The notes under the pieces are model-generated. The model was not told where the DNA came from, ran no database searches, and worked only from the letters and a program-made list of their open reading frames with translations. The translations under genes and the position numbers were made by a program. Positions 37,212-46,706 of a stretch of 64,000 bases of DNA are shown here, piece after piece. The stretch is taken from NCBI RefSeq assembly GCF_045863935.1, contig NZ_BTVP01000004.1, positions 62,001 through 126,000 on the forward strand, written 5' to 3'. Numbering within the stretch: position 1 is the stretch's first letter; each line of letters opens with the position of its first letter. Source of the stretch: Parvibaculum sp045863935 (GTDB lineage Bacteria; Pseudomonadota; Alphaproteobacteria; Parvibaculales; Parvibaculaceae).

Positions 37212-38473
37212 TCGACTGCCTCCGCAATTTCCGCGGGACGGGCTGACCGGGCTAACTCGGCAAGCGCCGACCAGCGTGGAAAGGCGGTGCGAGCCGAGAC
37301 CAGCGCGGCGATCAGGGCGTTTTCGTCTTCGTCCGTGTGGAGCGGTGTGGGCGTGATACGCAGTCGCTCCGTTCCGCGAGGCACGGTCGGGTAGTTGATT
37401 GGCTGGATGTAGATGCCGTCTTCGGTCATCAGCCGATCTGTGATTGCCTTGGCGAGGGAAGCCTCGCCGATCATGACGGGGAGGATGTGACTCGGGCTCG
37501 GCAGGACCGGGATGCCGTTGGCAAGCATCTTCTCCTTGAGCGAGACGGCGCGTCTGGCGAGTGTGCGCCGGGCCGTCCCATCCTCCTTCAAATGACGCAG
37601 GGCCGCGCGGATGCCGGCGACGACCGAAGGCGGCAAGGCGGTACTGAAAATGAAGCCGGGGGCATGGCTCCTAATGAAGTCCACCGCCTCGCGGCTGCCG
37701 GCAATGTAGCCGCCGATCGAGCCGAACCCCTTGCTGAGCGTGCCCTGCACCATGTCGATGCGGTCGAGAACGCCATCGCGTTCCGCTACTCCGGCCCCTC
37801 GTGCGCCGTAAAGGCCGACGGCATGAACCTCGTCGACGTAGGTAAAAGCGTTATGCCGCGCGGCGACATCGCAAATAGCTTCCATAGGGGCGAAATCACC
37901 GTCCATGGAATAACAGCTCTCGAAGCAGATGAGCTTGGGGCGGTATTTGCAGACCGAGGCGACCTGCCGTTCAAGGTCGTGCCAGTCATTGTGTGCGAAT
38001 ATTCGCTTTTCGGCGCCCGAACGGCGGATACCTTCAATCATCGAGGCATGATTCAGCTCATCGGAGAAGATCACGCTGGATGGCAGAAGACGGCCTAGCG
38101 ACGAGAGGGCTGCATCGTTGGCGACATAGCCGGATGTGAACAGCAAGGCTGCTTCCTTGCGATGCAGGTCGGCGAGTTCACGTTCCAGCAGGACATGCTC
38201 GTGGCCTGTGCCCGAGATGTTGCGCGTGCCGCCTGCGCCGGCCCCGTATTGCTCCAGAGCGGCGCGTGCAGCATTGACGACATCGGGGTGGACGCCCATC
38301 GCCAGATAATCATTGGAGCACCAGATAGTGATGCGCCTGCCGATACGGTGGTCGTAGGCATGGATACCGCTCTGCATCTCCCGTTCGAGGTCGGCGAAAG
38401 TGCGATAGCGGCCTTCTTGGTGCAATTGTTCGAGATCGTGAGAGAAGAACTCCCGATAGTTAAACAAGCTCAT
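37208..38473 (-). CDS. hemA: 5-aminolevulinate synthase
   Basis: 421 aa. Condenses glycine with succinyl-CoA to 5-aminolevulinate. ALAS-specific GAGGTRNISGTGHEHVLLE, VDEVHAVGLYGARGAG, PLP Lys in GTLSKGFGSIGGY, and C-terminal YPTVPRGTERLRITPTP, which separates it from BioF and KBL relatives. Probably an additional copy, since alphaproteobacteria normally carry a chromosomal hemA. Overlaps both neighbours by 4 bp. Confidence 0.9.
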   Translation of the reverse strand: MSLFNYREFFSHDLEQLHQEGRYRTFADLEREMQSGIHAYDHRIGRRITIWCSNDYLAMGVHPDVVNAARAALEQYGAGAGGTRNISGTGHEHVLLERELADLHRKEAALLFTSGYVANDAALSSLGRLLPSSVIFSDELNHASMIEGIRRSGAEKRIFAHNDWHDLERQVASVCKYRPKLICFESCYSMDGDFAPMEAICDVAARHNAFTYVDEVHAVGLYGARGAGVAERDGVLDRIDMVQGTLSKGFGSIGGYIAGSREAVDFIRSHAPGFIFSTALPPSVVAGIRAALRHLKEDGTARRTLARRAVSLKEKMLANGIPVLPSPSHILPVMIGEASLAKAITDRLMTEDGIYIQPINYPTVPRGTERLRITPTPLHTDEDENALIAALVSARTAFPRWSALAELARSARPAEIAEAVE

Positions 38474-39321
38474 TGAATGTTCTCCGTGCGCATCGACAGC
38501 AATGCGTCAATGACGCTACCGAGCTGCATTTCGTGCTCACCTTCCGCAATCGTGCGTCCCAGCACGTCGAGCACCACGCTGGCGGCATCGCGTGTCGCCT
38601 CGACGAGAGCATGTCCGTGCGCGAGGTTCGCGGTTAAAAGGCCAGTGAAGAGGTCGCCTGTGCCGACGGGCACGATGGGCAACCGAGGGGACGCCAGCCT
38701 GGTGCGCGTCTCGCCGTCGAAGACGACGTTCTCAAGCGAACCGTCGGGCGTATCGGGAAAAGCGCAGCCGGTGATAACTAACCGCGCGCCACGAAACGCC
38801 TGTATCCTCGTCGCACCTGTCTCCAGCTCGTGCCAGGACCGGGGCTGGCTCTGCGTAATCAGTCCGATCTCGAACTGATTTGGCGTCAGAAGGTCGGCTA
38901 GCGGCACAAGATGATCGAGCAGACATTCGATCACCTGATCAGCGACGAAGACTCCCAGGTTGGAGTCGCCCATGACCGGATCGCAGATGTAGGTGATGTG
39001 CGGATTGAGTTGTCTCGCTCGCTTGACGAAGGCCGCCACCACCTCGCCATTGGCGCGAGAGCCGAGGTAGCCCGAAACGATGTAACGGCTCGTCTCGACC
39101 AGGCCCCGTTCTTCGACTCCGCGCAGCAGATCGCCGACCAGTTCCGATTCGAGCACCCGCCCGCGCATGGTCTCAAAACCGGGATGGTTAGAGAGCAACG
39201 TCGTGGGCACCGCGGCGACATTGAGCCCGCGCGTCTGCATGGGCAGGACGGCAGCGCTGTTGCCGACATGCCCATGCACAACCTGGCTCTGAATGGAGAT
39301 AATGGATGTCGCCATTGCCAT
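38470..39321 (-). CDS. pdxY: Pyridoxal kinase (PLP salvage)
   Basis: 283 aa from ATG 39321. IISIQSQVVHGHVGNSAAVLPMQ is the pyridoxal kinase N-terminus; also CDPVMGD, LTPNQFEIGLIT, and the anion-hole and catalytic Asp in VPVGTGDLFTGLL. Phosphorylates pyridoxal to PLP, supplying cofactor to the PLP enzymes around it. The start overlaps the benE stop in TGATG. Confidence 0.92.
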   Translation of the reverse strand: MAMATSIISIQSQVVHGHVGNSAAVLPMQTRGLNVAAVPTTLLSNHPGFETMRGRVLESELVGDLLRGVEERGLVETSRYIVSGYLGSRANGEVVAAFVKRARQLNPHITYICDPVMGDSNLGVFVADQVIECLLDHLVPLADLLTPNQFEIGLITQSQPRSWHELETGATRIQAFRGARLVITGCAFPDTPDGSLENVVFDGETRTRLASPRLPIVPVGTGDLFTGLLTANLAHGHALVEATRDAASVVLDVLGRTIAEGEHEMQLGSVIDALLSMRTENIQ

Positions 39322-40550
39322 CACTCAGCCGCGCCCTCGCTAGCGACCAGTTCGGGACGCCGCTTCGGCAACTGGCCGTTCAGCACGATGTAGGCGACGA
39401 GGCCAATCACCAGCCCCCAGAACGCACCACCGATGCCGAACATTTTGATGTTCGCGGCCGAAGCCAGAAAGGTGATGAGCGCCGCTTCACGAGACGCGGG
39501 GACCGCCATGGCTCCGGCGAGGCTTCCGCCAATGGTGCCGAGCAGCGCCAGACCGGCGAGCGTAGTGATGAACGTCGCGGGGAATGCCATGAAGACGGCC
39601 GCGAGCGTCACGCCGAACACGCCGACAAGCACATAAAATACGCCTGCCGCGATCCCACCGATCCAGCGCTTGGACGGTTCCTCGTGCGCCTCTCGACCAG
39701 TGACAATCGCTGCGGTGATCGCTGCGACGTTGAAGGCATGTGAACCAAACGGCGCCATGATGAGCGAGCCGAGGCCGGTGACGGTGACAATGGGGTTCGC
39801 GCTGGTCTTGAAGCCGTCGTTGCGCAGGACCAATATGCCGGGCATGTATTGGCCGGTCAGAGTGATGAGGAACAACGGCAGCGCAACGCTCAGAAGTGCG
39901 TTCAGCGAAAACTCCGGCATCGTGAAGACGGGTGCCGCGAACTTCAGTTGCAGGCCAGACAGATCAACACGGCCCTGCACTAGCAGGAAGACAAGGCCAA
40001 TCATCAATATGCCAACTACGGCATAGCGAGCGGTGAAGCGCTTCAGCAGCACGTAAGCAACGATTAGTAGCCCAACGAGCACTGGGTCAACGCTCGCGCC
40101 GCCGAACGCTCCAATACCGAATTGCAGCAGGATGCCAGCAAGCAGGCCCGAGGCGATGCCGGGCGGGATCAGACGAATAAGCTTCTCGAAATAACCCGAA
40201 AGCCCAAGAACGACGAAGGCAACCGCTGAGATGATGTAGGCCCCTATGGCTTCAGGATAGGGCGTAGTGGCGAGTGCGGTCACGAGGAAGGCCGCCGCCG
40301 GTGTTGACCAGGCGGTGATGATCGGCTCGCGATAGCGCCAGCTCAGCATGAGACCAGTCAGACCGACGCCGATCGAGACGGACCAAACCCAGGATGCCGT
40401 TAGTTCAGGGCTCAGGCCGGCAACCTTTGCTGCCTGAAACACCAGAATGAACGTGCCGCCATAGTTGACGATGACGGAAATCAGCCCCGCAACGATGGGA
40501 TGGGTGAGATCATTTAGCCGAAGGGGTGATGGTGACGGACTCGAAGGCAT
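39321..40550 (-). CDS. BenE-family membrane transporter
   Basis: 409 aa, about 12 hydrophobic segments. Opens with HPIVAGLISVIVNYGGTFILVFQAAK and carries the BenE-specific ITAWSTPAAAFLVT, GQYMPGILVLRNDG and APFGSHAFNVAAITAAI. Classical BenE imports benzoate with protons, but the operon has no aromatic catabolism, so a different substrate, possibly a B6 vitamer or inhibitor, is an inference. First gene of its operon; the 43-bp operator lies 68 bp upstream. Confidence 0.85.
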   Translation of the reverse strand: MPSSPSPSPLRLNDLTHPIVAGLISVIVNYGGTFILVFQAAKVAGLSPELTASWVWSVSIGVGLTGLMLSWRYREPIITAWSTPAAAFLVTALATTPYPEAIGAYIISAVAFVVLGLSGYFEKLIRLIPPGIASGLLAGILLQFGIGAFGGASVDPVLVGLLIVAYVLLKRFTARYAVVGILMIGLVFLLVQGRVDLSGLQLKFAAPVFTMPEFSLNALLSVALPLFLITLTGQYMPGILVLRNDGFKTSANPIVTVTGLGSLIMAPFGSHAFNVAAITAAIVTGREAHEEPSKRWIGGIAAGVFYVLVGVFGVTLAAVFMAFPATFITTLAGLALLGTIGGSLAGAMAVPASREAALITFLASAANIKMFGIGGAFWGLVIGLVAYIVLNGQLPKRRPELVASEGAAE

Positions 40551-40617
40551 AGTTCTGACAACTCTCCTGAAAGGCGGGCGCTAGGCCGAAAACGCAGCCT
40601 CACATCTAGCCGATCAA

Positions 40618-40660
40618 TGGCCTGATGTTCCCTGCCATTTTTCTTGAGAGCTTCAGACCA
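40618..40660 (-). promoter_or_regulatory. MocR-type operator A (benE operon)
   Basis: TGGCCTG (40618-40624), CCATTT (40635-40640), CAGACCA (40654-40660): the same spacing, 43 bp overall, as three other sites at 41638, 43271 (inverted) and 53155. Located 68 bp upstream of the benE start. Confidence 0.75.
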
Positions 40661-40835
40661 TTTATTTAGGCGTATTCCGGCCCAAAAGAGCGGGTCGCGA
40701 CTTGTCCATCGCGGGCGTGGCGATGCCGTCTGATGCTTGAGGGCGGAGCTTCATCCGACGGCGGACTGAATGGCACGCTCGTCATTCCCTCGCCGAACAT
40801 TGGGGTAAGGAAGATCCAGAATCCTGCCCTCCCGT

Positions 40836-41579
40836 TCAGATGAGTTCTCGCAATGTCAGAAGAGCGCCCGAGGCGAAAAGGAGCCAGACGAGAAGCCAGC
40901 GGAACTGGTGGTCGGTCAGACGGCGAAAAACTGCGATGCCGATTTGTGAAGAGATCAGGGTCGCTGGGAGTGCGATTGCCATCAGGATCAGCGTGTCGCG
41001 CGAATAGTATCCCTGCCAGGCGAAGAGGACAGCGGCGGTTCCGAGGATGACCACGTTGTAGGGCCGGAGCACGGCGCTGGTTTCGCCCTTCGTCCAGGGC
41101 CGCATCGCGCACCACATAGTCGGCAGCGCACCGGATAGTGAGGCCGCGCCCCCGAGGACGCCGCCCAAAAAGCCGACCACCGAGTCTGCAATCGGCATCG
41201 GGCGATCAATCTGCGGGAGCGTTCGACGTAGCGCGAAGAACGCGCCGAAGAGAAGCATGAACCCGGCGATCACAAGCTTCAACGCCGCTGCGCTGATGAG
41301 GCTTAGCGCCGCCGACCCAAGCGGTATCCCGACGAGCGCAGGTAATAGGAACCGTGCGAGGCGTCCTGTTCCACCCCGGAGGTCGCGGCGAATGACCCAG
41401 ATGCTTTGAAGCCCACTCACCACGGACATAGCCGCGACGATGGAGACCGCCTGCCAGGGCGGCATCACCTGAAGCCATATGCCGAGCGAGAGCAGCGCCG
41501 TGCCGAATCCGGCAAGCCCATTGATGAATCCGCCAGCGGCCGCGCCGGCCAGTAGAGCGAGTATAAGTTCAAGCGACAC
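40836..41579 (-). CDS. TauE/SafE-family membrane exporter
   Basis: 247 aa. Two halves of hydrophobic helices with GGFINGLAGFGTALLSLG and GGVLGGAASLSGALPTMW, the repeated TauE/SafE signature for anion or sulfonate export. GTG 41579 is preferred: AGGAAG precedes it and the operator then lies 59 bp upstream, like its siblings. A TTG at 41606 has no ribosome site. Divergent from mocR across a shared operator. Confidence 0.82.
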   Translation of the reverse strand: MSLELILALLAGAAAGGFINGLAGFGTALLSLGIWLQVMPPWQAVSIVAAMSVVSGLQSIWVIRRDLRGGTGRLARFLLPALVGIPLGSAALSLISAAALKLVIAGFMLLFGAFFALRRTLPQIDRPMPIADSVVGFLGGVLGGAASLSGALPTMWCAMRPWTKGETSAVLRPYNVVILGTAAVLFAWQGYYSRDTLILMAIALPATLISSQIGIAVFRRLTDHQFRWLLVWLLFASGALLTLRELI

Positions 41580-41637
41580 GTCAATATCTTCCTGGAAAGG
41601 CCGCAACTCGTTGCAGTCTTGACTTCTAATCGTATAA

Positions 41638-41680
41638 TGGCCTGATGAATCCCGCCATTTTGCCGAATGGAATCAGACCA
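41638..41680. promoter_or_regulatory. MocR-type operator B (tauE/mocR divergent)
   Basis: TGGCCTG (41638-41644), CCATTT (41655-41660), CAGACCA (41674-41680). The right half overlaps the first codons of mocR (ATG at 41667), which suggests autoregulation. Confidence 0.75.
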
Positions 41681-43238
41681 ATTGTTCAAGCACTCCCAAC
41701 TGGAATCCGTAAAAGCATGGCTCGCGCATCCCGCCCATGCGGCGATGCCGCTTCACGCGCGGATACAACGGGCGATCCGGCAACTGATCCTCGACGGCGC
41801 ACTTGGTCCCGGTAAGCCGCTGCCGGCCTCGCGCGCGCTCGCCAGTTCGCTGGGCGTCTCGCGCGACACGATTGAGTCCGCTTACGCGCAGCTTCATGCC
41901 GAAGGGTTCATCGAACGACGGGTGGGCAGCGGCAGCTTCGTGGCCGAGATGACGGAGTTCACGCCAGGCAGGCGGCGCTCAAGGCGCGATGCGCTATTGC
42001 GCAATCAGGCGCCGAACCTCAGTAAGCGTGGCGCAGCTATGTTTCACAGCGGAGGCGTGCGCGGAATATTAGCGCCTCGTCCTTTTACGCAGGGCATACC
42101 GGAAACGCGGACCTTCCCGCTTCAGCTATGGGAGCGTCTGGAGAGACAGGTCTTAAAGGAGGTCGGCACGCAAGCCCTTTTGCACGGCGATCCGCAAGGG
42201 GCCGAGCCGTTGCGGCGAGCAATCGCGGACTATGTGAACCTTGAACGTGGAGCCCGCGCCACAGCCGACCGCGTGCTGGTGCTCACCAGTTCCCAACAGG
42301 CGATGATGCTGTGCGCGACTATGCTGCTGGACCCCGGCGATCGAATTTTCATCGAAGATCCCGTTTATTACGGCGCGCGGAAGGCTTTCGACGCTGCCGG
42401 CCTCGAATGTGTGCCTGTTCGCGTCGATCGTCAGGGCATCGTGGTTGAGCAGATCATGGATGACCCGCGCAGGGCAAAGGCGGTCTCCCTGACACCTTCC
42501 CACCAGTTCCCGACCGGGGCGACGCTGGCGCTGGATCGCCGCCTGGCTCTGATCGAGTGGGCGGCCCAGCATCAGACATGGATCATCGAGGATGATTATG
42601 ACAGCGAGTTTCATTACGCAGGCAAGCCTACAGCCTGTGTGCAGGGCCTCGACCCGCATGACCGGACCATCTACATCGGCACCTTCACCAAATCTCTCTT
42701 TCCCGGTCTGCGGATAGGTTACGTTGTGCTGCCGCCGCAACTGGTGAAGCCTATGACCGTCGCACGGTCGCTACTTGACGGCCACACAGCCTCAATCGCG
42801 CAACTGACGTTGGCCCGGTTCATGGAGGGGGGACATTTCGGGGCACATGTTCGCGCCATGCGCGGCATTTATGCTGAGCGGCTCGAAGTGTTGGCCAACC
42901 TTGTCAGGAAACATCTTTCGGCGTTTGTCGAGCCGAGGGTTCCTATCGGTGGACTGCAAATGCCCTGCGTGCTGACCTGCGACGTGTCCGAGCGTGCGGC
43001 GGTTGATGCGGCAAGGCGCGTAGGAGTCGACCTTACCGGCTTGTCGGCCCTTCACGCCGCCGGTACAGGCAAGGCAGGTTTTCTGATGGGCTTCGCGGCC
43101 TATACGCCGGCTGAGATCGAGGTCGCGGTCAGGAAACTTGCAAAAGCGCTTCAGTCTATAGCTTCGGAAAACGCCGCAGAATCAGGCGGCTCTAAGAGCC
43201 CATCATCCCCCGGCACCTCGTCGCCCAGAGCAAGCTGA
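41667..43238 (+). CDS. MocR/PdxR-type regulator (GntR HTH fused to aminotransferase fold)
   Basis: 523 aa. GntR winged HTH at about residues 25-90 (RAIRQLILDGALGPGKPLPASRALASSLGVSRDTIESAYAQL), a linker, and a type I aminotransferase-like domain with PLP Lys in YIGTFTKSLFPGLRIGYV (about residue 341). The family senses PLP or PLP adducts and activates or represses vitamin B6, GABA, taurine or cell-wall genes. It sits at the centre of the cargo and is the obvious ligand-binding factor for the four shared operators. The start at 41667 lies inside operator B; M at 41745 is an alternative. Confidence 0.93.
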   Translation: MESDQLFKHSQLESVKAWLAHPAHAAMPLHARIQRAIRQLILDGALGPGKPLPASRALASSLGVSRDTIESAYAQLHAEGFIERRVGSGSFVAEMTEFTPGRRRSRRDALLRNQAPNLSKRGAAMFHSGGVRGILAPRPFTQGIPETRTFPLQLWERLERQVLKEVGTQALLHGDPQGAEPLRRAIADYVNLERGARATADRVLVLTSSQQAMMLCATMLLDPGDRIFIEDPVYYGARKAFDAAGLECVPVRVDRQGIVVEQIMDDPRRAKAVSLTPSHQFPTGATLALDRRLALIEWAAQHQTWIIEDDYDSEFHYAGKPTACVQGLDPHDRTIYIGTFTKSLFPGLRIGYVVLPPQLVKPMTVARSLLDGHTASIAQLTLARFMEGGHFGAHVRAMRGIYAERLEVLANLVRKHLSAFVEPRVPIGGLQMPCVLTCDVSERAAVDAARRVGVDLTGLSALHAAGTGKAGFLMGFAAYTPAEIEVAVRKLAKALQSIASENAAESGGSKSPSSPGTSSPRAS

Positions 43239-43270
43239 CGCCCTGGACAGGAGCAAGTCAGCAATCAGAT

Positions 43271-43313
43271 TGGTCTGGAGCGCTATCTCGAAGTGGATGG
43301 CTCTATCAGACCA
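43271..43313 (+). promoter_or_regulatory. MocR-type operator D (glyA operon)
   Basis: Read on the minus strand: TGGTCTG (43313-43307), CCACTT (43296-43291), CAGACCA (43277-43271). Same offsets as the other three, inverted to suit the plus-strand glyA operon, and 88 bp upstream of the glyA start. Confidence 0.75.
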
Positions 43314-43400
43314 CTCCTATGATAGGGACTGGCAGACAGTCCGCCGCCGCAGCTTCGTGCGACGCCGGATGATATTCCATGACCTTGAAGGAGATCAGCA

Positions 43401-44705
43401 ATGGAAGCATTGACCGCGCGCCCCCCAAGTCGGCCGATACCGGACGGAAGTATTGTCGACGCCAGCTTTTCAGGCGTTGACGGTGCCGTGTTCGAAGCGA
43501 TTGCGGACGAGCGGGATCGTCAATGTAATTCCATCGAGCTAATCGCCTCGGAAAATTTCGTCAGCCCCGCCGTTCTCAAGGCCCAGGGTTCGATTCTCAC
43601 CAACAAATATGCCGAGGGCTACCCGCATCGTCGCTATTACGGCGGTTGCGTCAATGTCGACGTGGTCGAGAACCTGGCCATTGAGCGCGTGAAGCAGCTT
43701 TTCGGCAGCACCTACGCCAATGTCCAGCCGCATTCGGGAAGCCAGGCCAATCAAGCCGTGTTCCTCGCGCTTCTTCAGCCGGGCGATACGATCCTTGGCC
43801 TTGATCTGAAAGCGGGTGGCCACCTCACGCATGGTGCTCCGGTCAATATGTCGGGCCGATGGTTCGATGCGGTAAGCTACGGCGTCGATCCAGACAGCCA
43901 TCTCGTCGACATGGATCACGTTGCGCAGCTCGCTCGCAAGCACCGCCCCAAGCTCCTGATCGCAGGTGGATCAGCTTATCCTCGTGTGTTGGACTTCGCG
44001 CGCTTCAGGCAGATCGCTGACGAGGTAGGCGCGATCCTGATGGTGGATATGGCGCATTTTGCCGGGTTGGTCGCGGGCGACGCCTTTCCATCGCCGATGC
44101 CGTTCGCCCATGTCGTAACCTCAACAACGCACAAAACGTTGCGGGGACCACGCGGCGGCTTCGTGCTGACCAACGACGCCGAGATCGCGAAGAAGATCAA
44201 TTCCGCGACATTCCCCGGCCTGCAGGGCGGCCCGCTCATGCACGTCATCGCGGCCAAGGCCGTGGCGTTCGGCGAGGCGCTTCAACCGGACTTCAAGACC
44301 TATGCAAAGTTGGTCGTCGAGAACTGCCGTGTTCTCGCCCAGACGCTCGCCGACGATGGCTTGGCTATCACAACGGGCGGCACGGATTGCCACCTCGCGG
44401 TTGTCGATCTGCGCCCGCTCGGCGTCACTGGCAACATTGCCGAGAAGGCACTTGAGTCTGTCGGGATCACCCTCAACAAGAACGCGATCCCGAACGATCC
44501 AGAAAAGCCGATGGTGACGTCCGGCATTCGGGTCGGCAGCGCGGCCGGAACCTCCCGCGGCTTCGGCCCCGACGAATACCGTCAGATCGGGGGGCTTATC
44601 CTCGACACGCTTCATGCCATTCGTGGCGAAACGCTCTACGCCAATCGGGAACGTATCAACGGACAGGTGCGCGATCTCGTGGCGCGTTTCCCATTGCCTT
44701 ATTGA
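43401..44705 (+). CDS. glyA: Serine hydroxymethyltransferase
   Basis: 434 aa. Interconverts serine and glycine with tetrahydrofolate. IELIASENFVSPAVLKAQGS, NKYAEGYPHRRYYGGC, the PLP lysine in VVTSTTHKTLRGPRGG, and TSGIRVGSAAGTSRG all match GlyA. Ribosome site AAGGAG upstream. Likely an extra copy relative to the chromosome. Its product glycine is the substrate of the neighbouring ALAS. Confidence 0.94.
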   Translation: MEALTARPPSRPIPDGSIVDASFSGVDGAVFEAIADERDRQCNSIELIASENFVSPAVLKAQGSILTNKYAEGYPHRRYYGGCVNVDVVENLAIERVKQLFGSTYANVQPHSGSQANQAVFLALLQPGDTILGLDLKAGGHLTHGAPVNMSGRWFDAVSYGVDPDSHLVDMDHVAQLARKHRPKLLIAGGSAYPRVLDFARFRQIADEVGAILMVDMAHFAGLVAGDAFPSPMPFAHVVTSTTHKTLRGPRGGFVLTNDAEIAKKINSATFPGLQGGPLMHVIAAKAVAFGEALQPDFKTYAKLVVENCRVLAQTLADDGLAITTGGTDCHLAVVDLRPLGVTGNIAEKALESVGITLNKNAIPNDPEKPMVTSGIRVGSAAGTSRGFGPDEYRQIGGLILDTLHAIRGETLYANRERINGQVRDLVARFPLPY

Positions 44706-44732
44706 CCGTCCTGGCGCGGGGCCTGTTCTGAC

Positions 44733-45548
44733 ATGACTTCATCCCTCAAGGCCGATCTTTCGCCTGCGGACATTGCGCGCTTCGGTGACGATCCCGTCAC
44801 CTCCTTCGCCGTGAACCTGAGAGCGGTGAAGGAGCGTATCGCTGCGGCCAGCCTTCGCAGCGGCCGTAGTCCCAGAGATGTGCGCCTTCTGCCCGTCACC
44901 AAGACGGTCCCCGCCCATATTCTGCGCTTCGCCTTCGCAGCAGGCATCTCTGATTTCGGCGAGAACAAGCTGCAGGAGGCGCGCGACAAGCAAGCCGATC
45001 TCTCAGATCTGGAGATCCGTTGGAGCATCATCGGCCATCTCCAAACGAACAAGGTGAAATATCTTGTTCGCTTCGCGTCGGAGTTTCACGCGCTCGACAG
45101 CGTCCGTCTGGCCGAGGAGATGAACCGTCGCTTGGATGCCGAAGGCCGTGATCTCGACGTTTTCGTTCAGGTGAACACGTCGGGCGAGGACAGCAAGTAT
45201 GGTTTGCAACCAGATGAGCTGGTCCCGTTTGTCGAGCGCTTATCTGAATACCCTCGGCTGAAGCCGCAGGGGCTGATGACGCTTGCGATCTTCAGTGCCG
45301 ATGCGGAGCGTGTGCGAACCTGTTTCCAATTGCTACGCAACTTGCGGGATCGCGCTGTCCACGTTCATCCCGGCCTGACCCAACTGTCGATGGGCATGTC
45401 TAGCGATTTCGAGATAGCGATCGAGGAAGGCGCGGATGTTGTCCGGGTCGGCCAAGCTATCTTCGGTCCCCGGCCTGGAGGAGACGCACTTTATTGGCCG
45501 GGTCTCATCCCCAATCCTCAATCTCAAGAACAAAAAGAAGAAATATGA
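44733..45548 (+). CDS. yggS: YggS/PLPBP-family PLP homeostasis protein
   Basis: 271 aa; homologues are about 230, so the first 30-35 residues are extra or the start lies further in. PLP Lys in LLPVTKTVPA, FGENKLQEARDK, WSIIGHLQTNK, MGMSSDFEIAIEEGADVVRVG. Binds PLP without known catalysis and buffers free PLP and amino-acid pools. Its stop and the next start are adjacent. Confidence 0.9.
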   Translation: MTSSLKADLSPADIARFGDDPVTSFAVNLRAVKERIAAASLRSGRSPRDVRLLPVTKTVPAHILRFAFAAGISDFGENKLQEARDKQADLSDLEIRWSIIGHLQTNKVKYLVRFASEFHALDSVRLAEEMNRRLDAEGRDLDVFVQVNTSGEDSKYGLQPDELVPFVERLSEYPRLKPQGLMTLAIFSADAERVRTCFQLLRNLRDRAVHVHPGLTQLSMGMSSDFEIAIEEGADVVRVGQAIFGPRPGGDALYWPGLIPNPQSQEQKEEI

Positions 45549-46706
45549 ATGTCTATCCCCTTCATCGATATCCAGGCTCAACGCGGTCTTATTGGCGACG
45601 CGATTGATACAGCCATGCTCGCTGTAGCAAAGAGCGGCCAGTTCATCATGGGGCCGCAGGTTCGTGAGTTTGAAACGAAGCTCGCAGCCTTCGGCGAGGC
45701 CAAGCACGCTCTGTCGTGCTCGAATGGCACCGACTCGTTGATGTTCCTATTGATGGCCTGGGGCGTCGGGCCGGGCGATGCCGTGTTCTGTCCGTCATTC
45801 ACTTTCGCCGCGACCGCTGAGGTCGTTGCCCTCGTCGGCGCCACGCCCGTCTTTGTCGACATCGACCCGGACACCTACAACATGGACGCAGTTCACCTAG
45901 AGGCGGCGATCGAGGTGATAAAGCGGGAGGGTCGATTCAGGCCCCGCGTTGTTATTGCGGTTGATCTCTTCGGACAACCCGCCGACTACCCCGCCATCGC
46001 TGCTGTCACCCGTGAATACGGTTTGAAGCTGCTGGCTGACACCGCACAGGGCTTTGGTTGTCGCCTCCAAGAGAAGCATCCTCTTCACTGGGCGGACGCA
46101 TCAAGCCTCTCGTTTTTTCCGGCAAAGCCGCTCGGAGCCTATGGCGATGGCGGCGCCATTTTGACCAACGATGACGAACTCCATGACGTCCTCACCTCCA
46201 TCCGGGTCCATGGCCAGGCTACGTCACGCGACGCCGCAGCTCGTGGCTTCGAGCATGATCCGAAATATCTCAACATGCGCCTCGGCTCGAACGGTCGCCT
46301 CGATACGATTCAGGCCGCAGTCCTGATTGAGAAGCTCGCGATCTTCGACGATGAGATCGCCCGCCGCAACCGCATCGCTGCCCGTTACGGCGATGCGCTC
46401 GCGCCTCACGTCGCGGTTGTGCCGTCAGTTATCGTCGGTGGCGTTTCGGTATGGGCGCAATACACCATCGAACATGAAGACCGGGACGGGCTGGCCGCGC
46501 ACTTGAAATCGCGCGGTATTCCGACGGCCGTTTATTACCCGATCCCACTCCACCAGCAGCCCGCCTATAGCCATTATCCTGTTGGCCCGAGCGGATTGGC
46601 TGTCACGGAAAGTAAGGCGAAGCGCGTCATCAGCCTGCCCATGAGCGCCTACCTCGACGAAGGTATCCAGGACACGATCGTCGAGGGCCTGAAATCTTAT
46701 GGCTGA
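45549..46706 (+). CDS. DegT/DnrJ/EryC1-family PLP aminotransferase
   Basis: 385 aa. FIDIQAQRGLIG at the N-terminus, SFTFAATAEVVALVGATPVFVDIDPDTYNM, LADTAQGFGCRL, and PLP Lys in SFFPAKPLGAYGDGGAI. This family makes amino sugars on nucleotide sugars in surface glycans or antibiotics. No sugar genes are nearby, so the substrate here is open. Overlaps the MFS gene by 8 bp. Confidence 0.9.
   Translation: MSIPFIDIQAQRGLIGDAIDTAMLAVAKSGQFIMGPQVREFETKLAAFGEAKHALSCSNGTDSLMFLLMAWGVGPGDAVFCPSFTFAATAEVVALVGATPVFVDIDPDTYNMDAVHLEAAIEVIKREGRFRPRVVIAVDLFGQPADYPAIAAVTREYGLKLLADTAQGFGCRLQEKHPLHWADASSLSFFPAKPLGAYGDGGAILTNDDELHDVLTSIRVHGQATSRDAAARGFEHDPKYLNMRLGSNGRLDTIQAAVLIEKLAIFDDEIARRNRIAARYGDALAPHVAVVPSVIVGGVSVWAQYTIEHEDRDGLAAHLKSRGIPTAVYYPIPLHQQPAYSHYPVGPSGLAVTESKAKRVISLPMSAYLDEGIQDTIVEGLKSYG

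Noticed and set aside
42551..42566. gatcgagtgg string resembling the guaA tail, considered as attR
   Set aside because: Short match inside the conserved mocR coding sequence (IEW) and lacking the rest of the guaA end.
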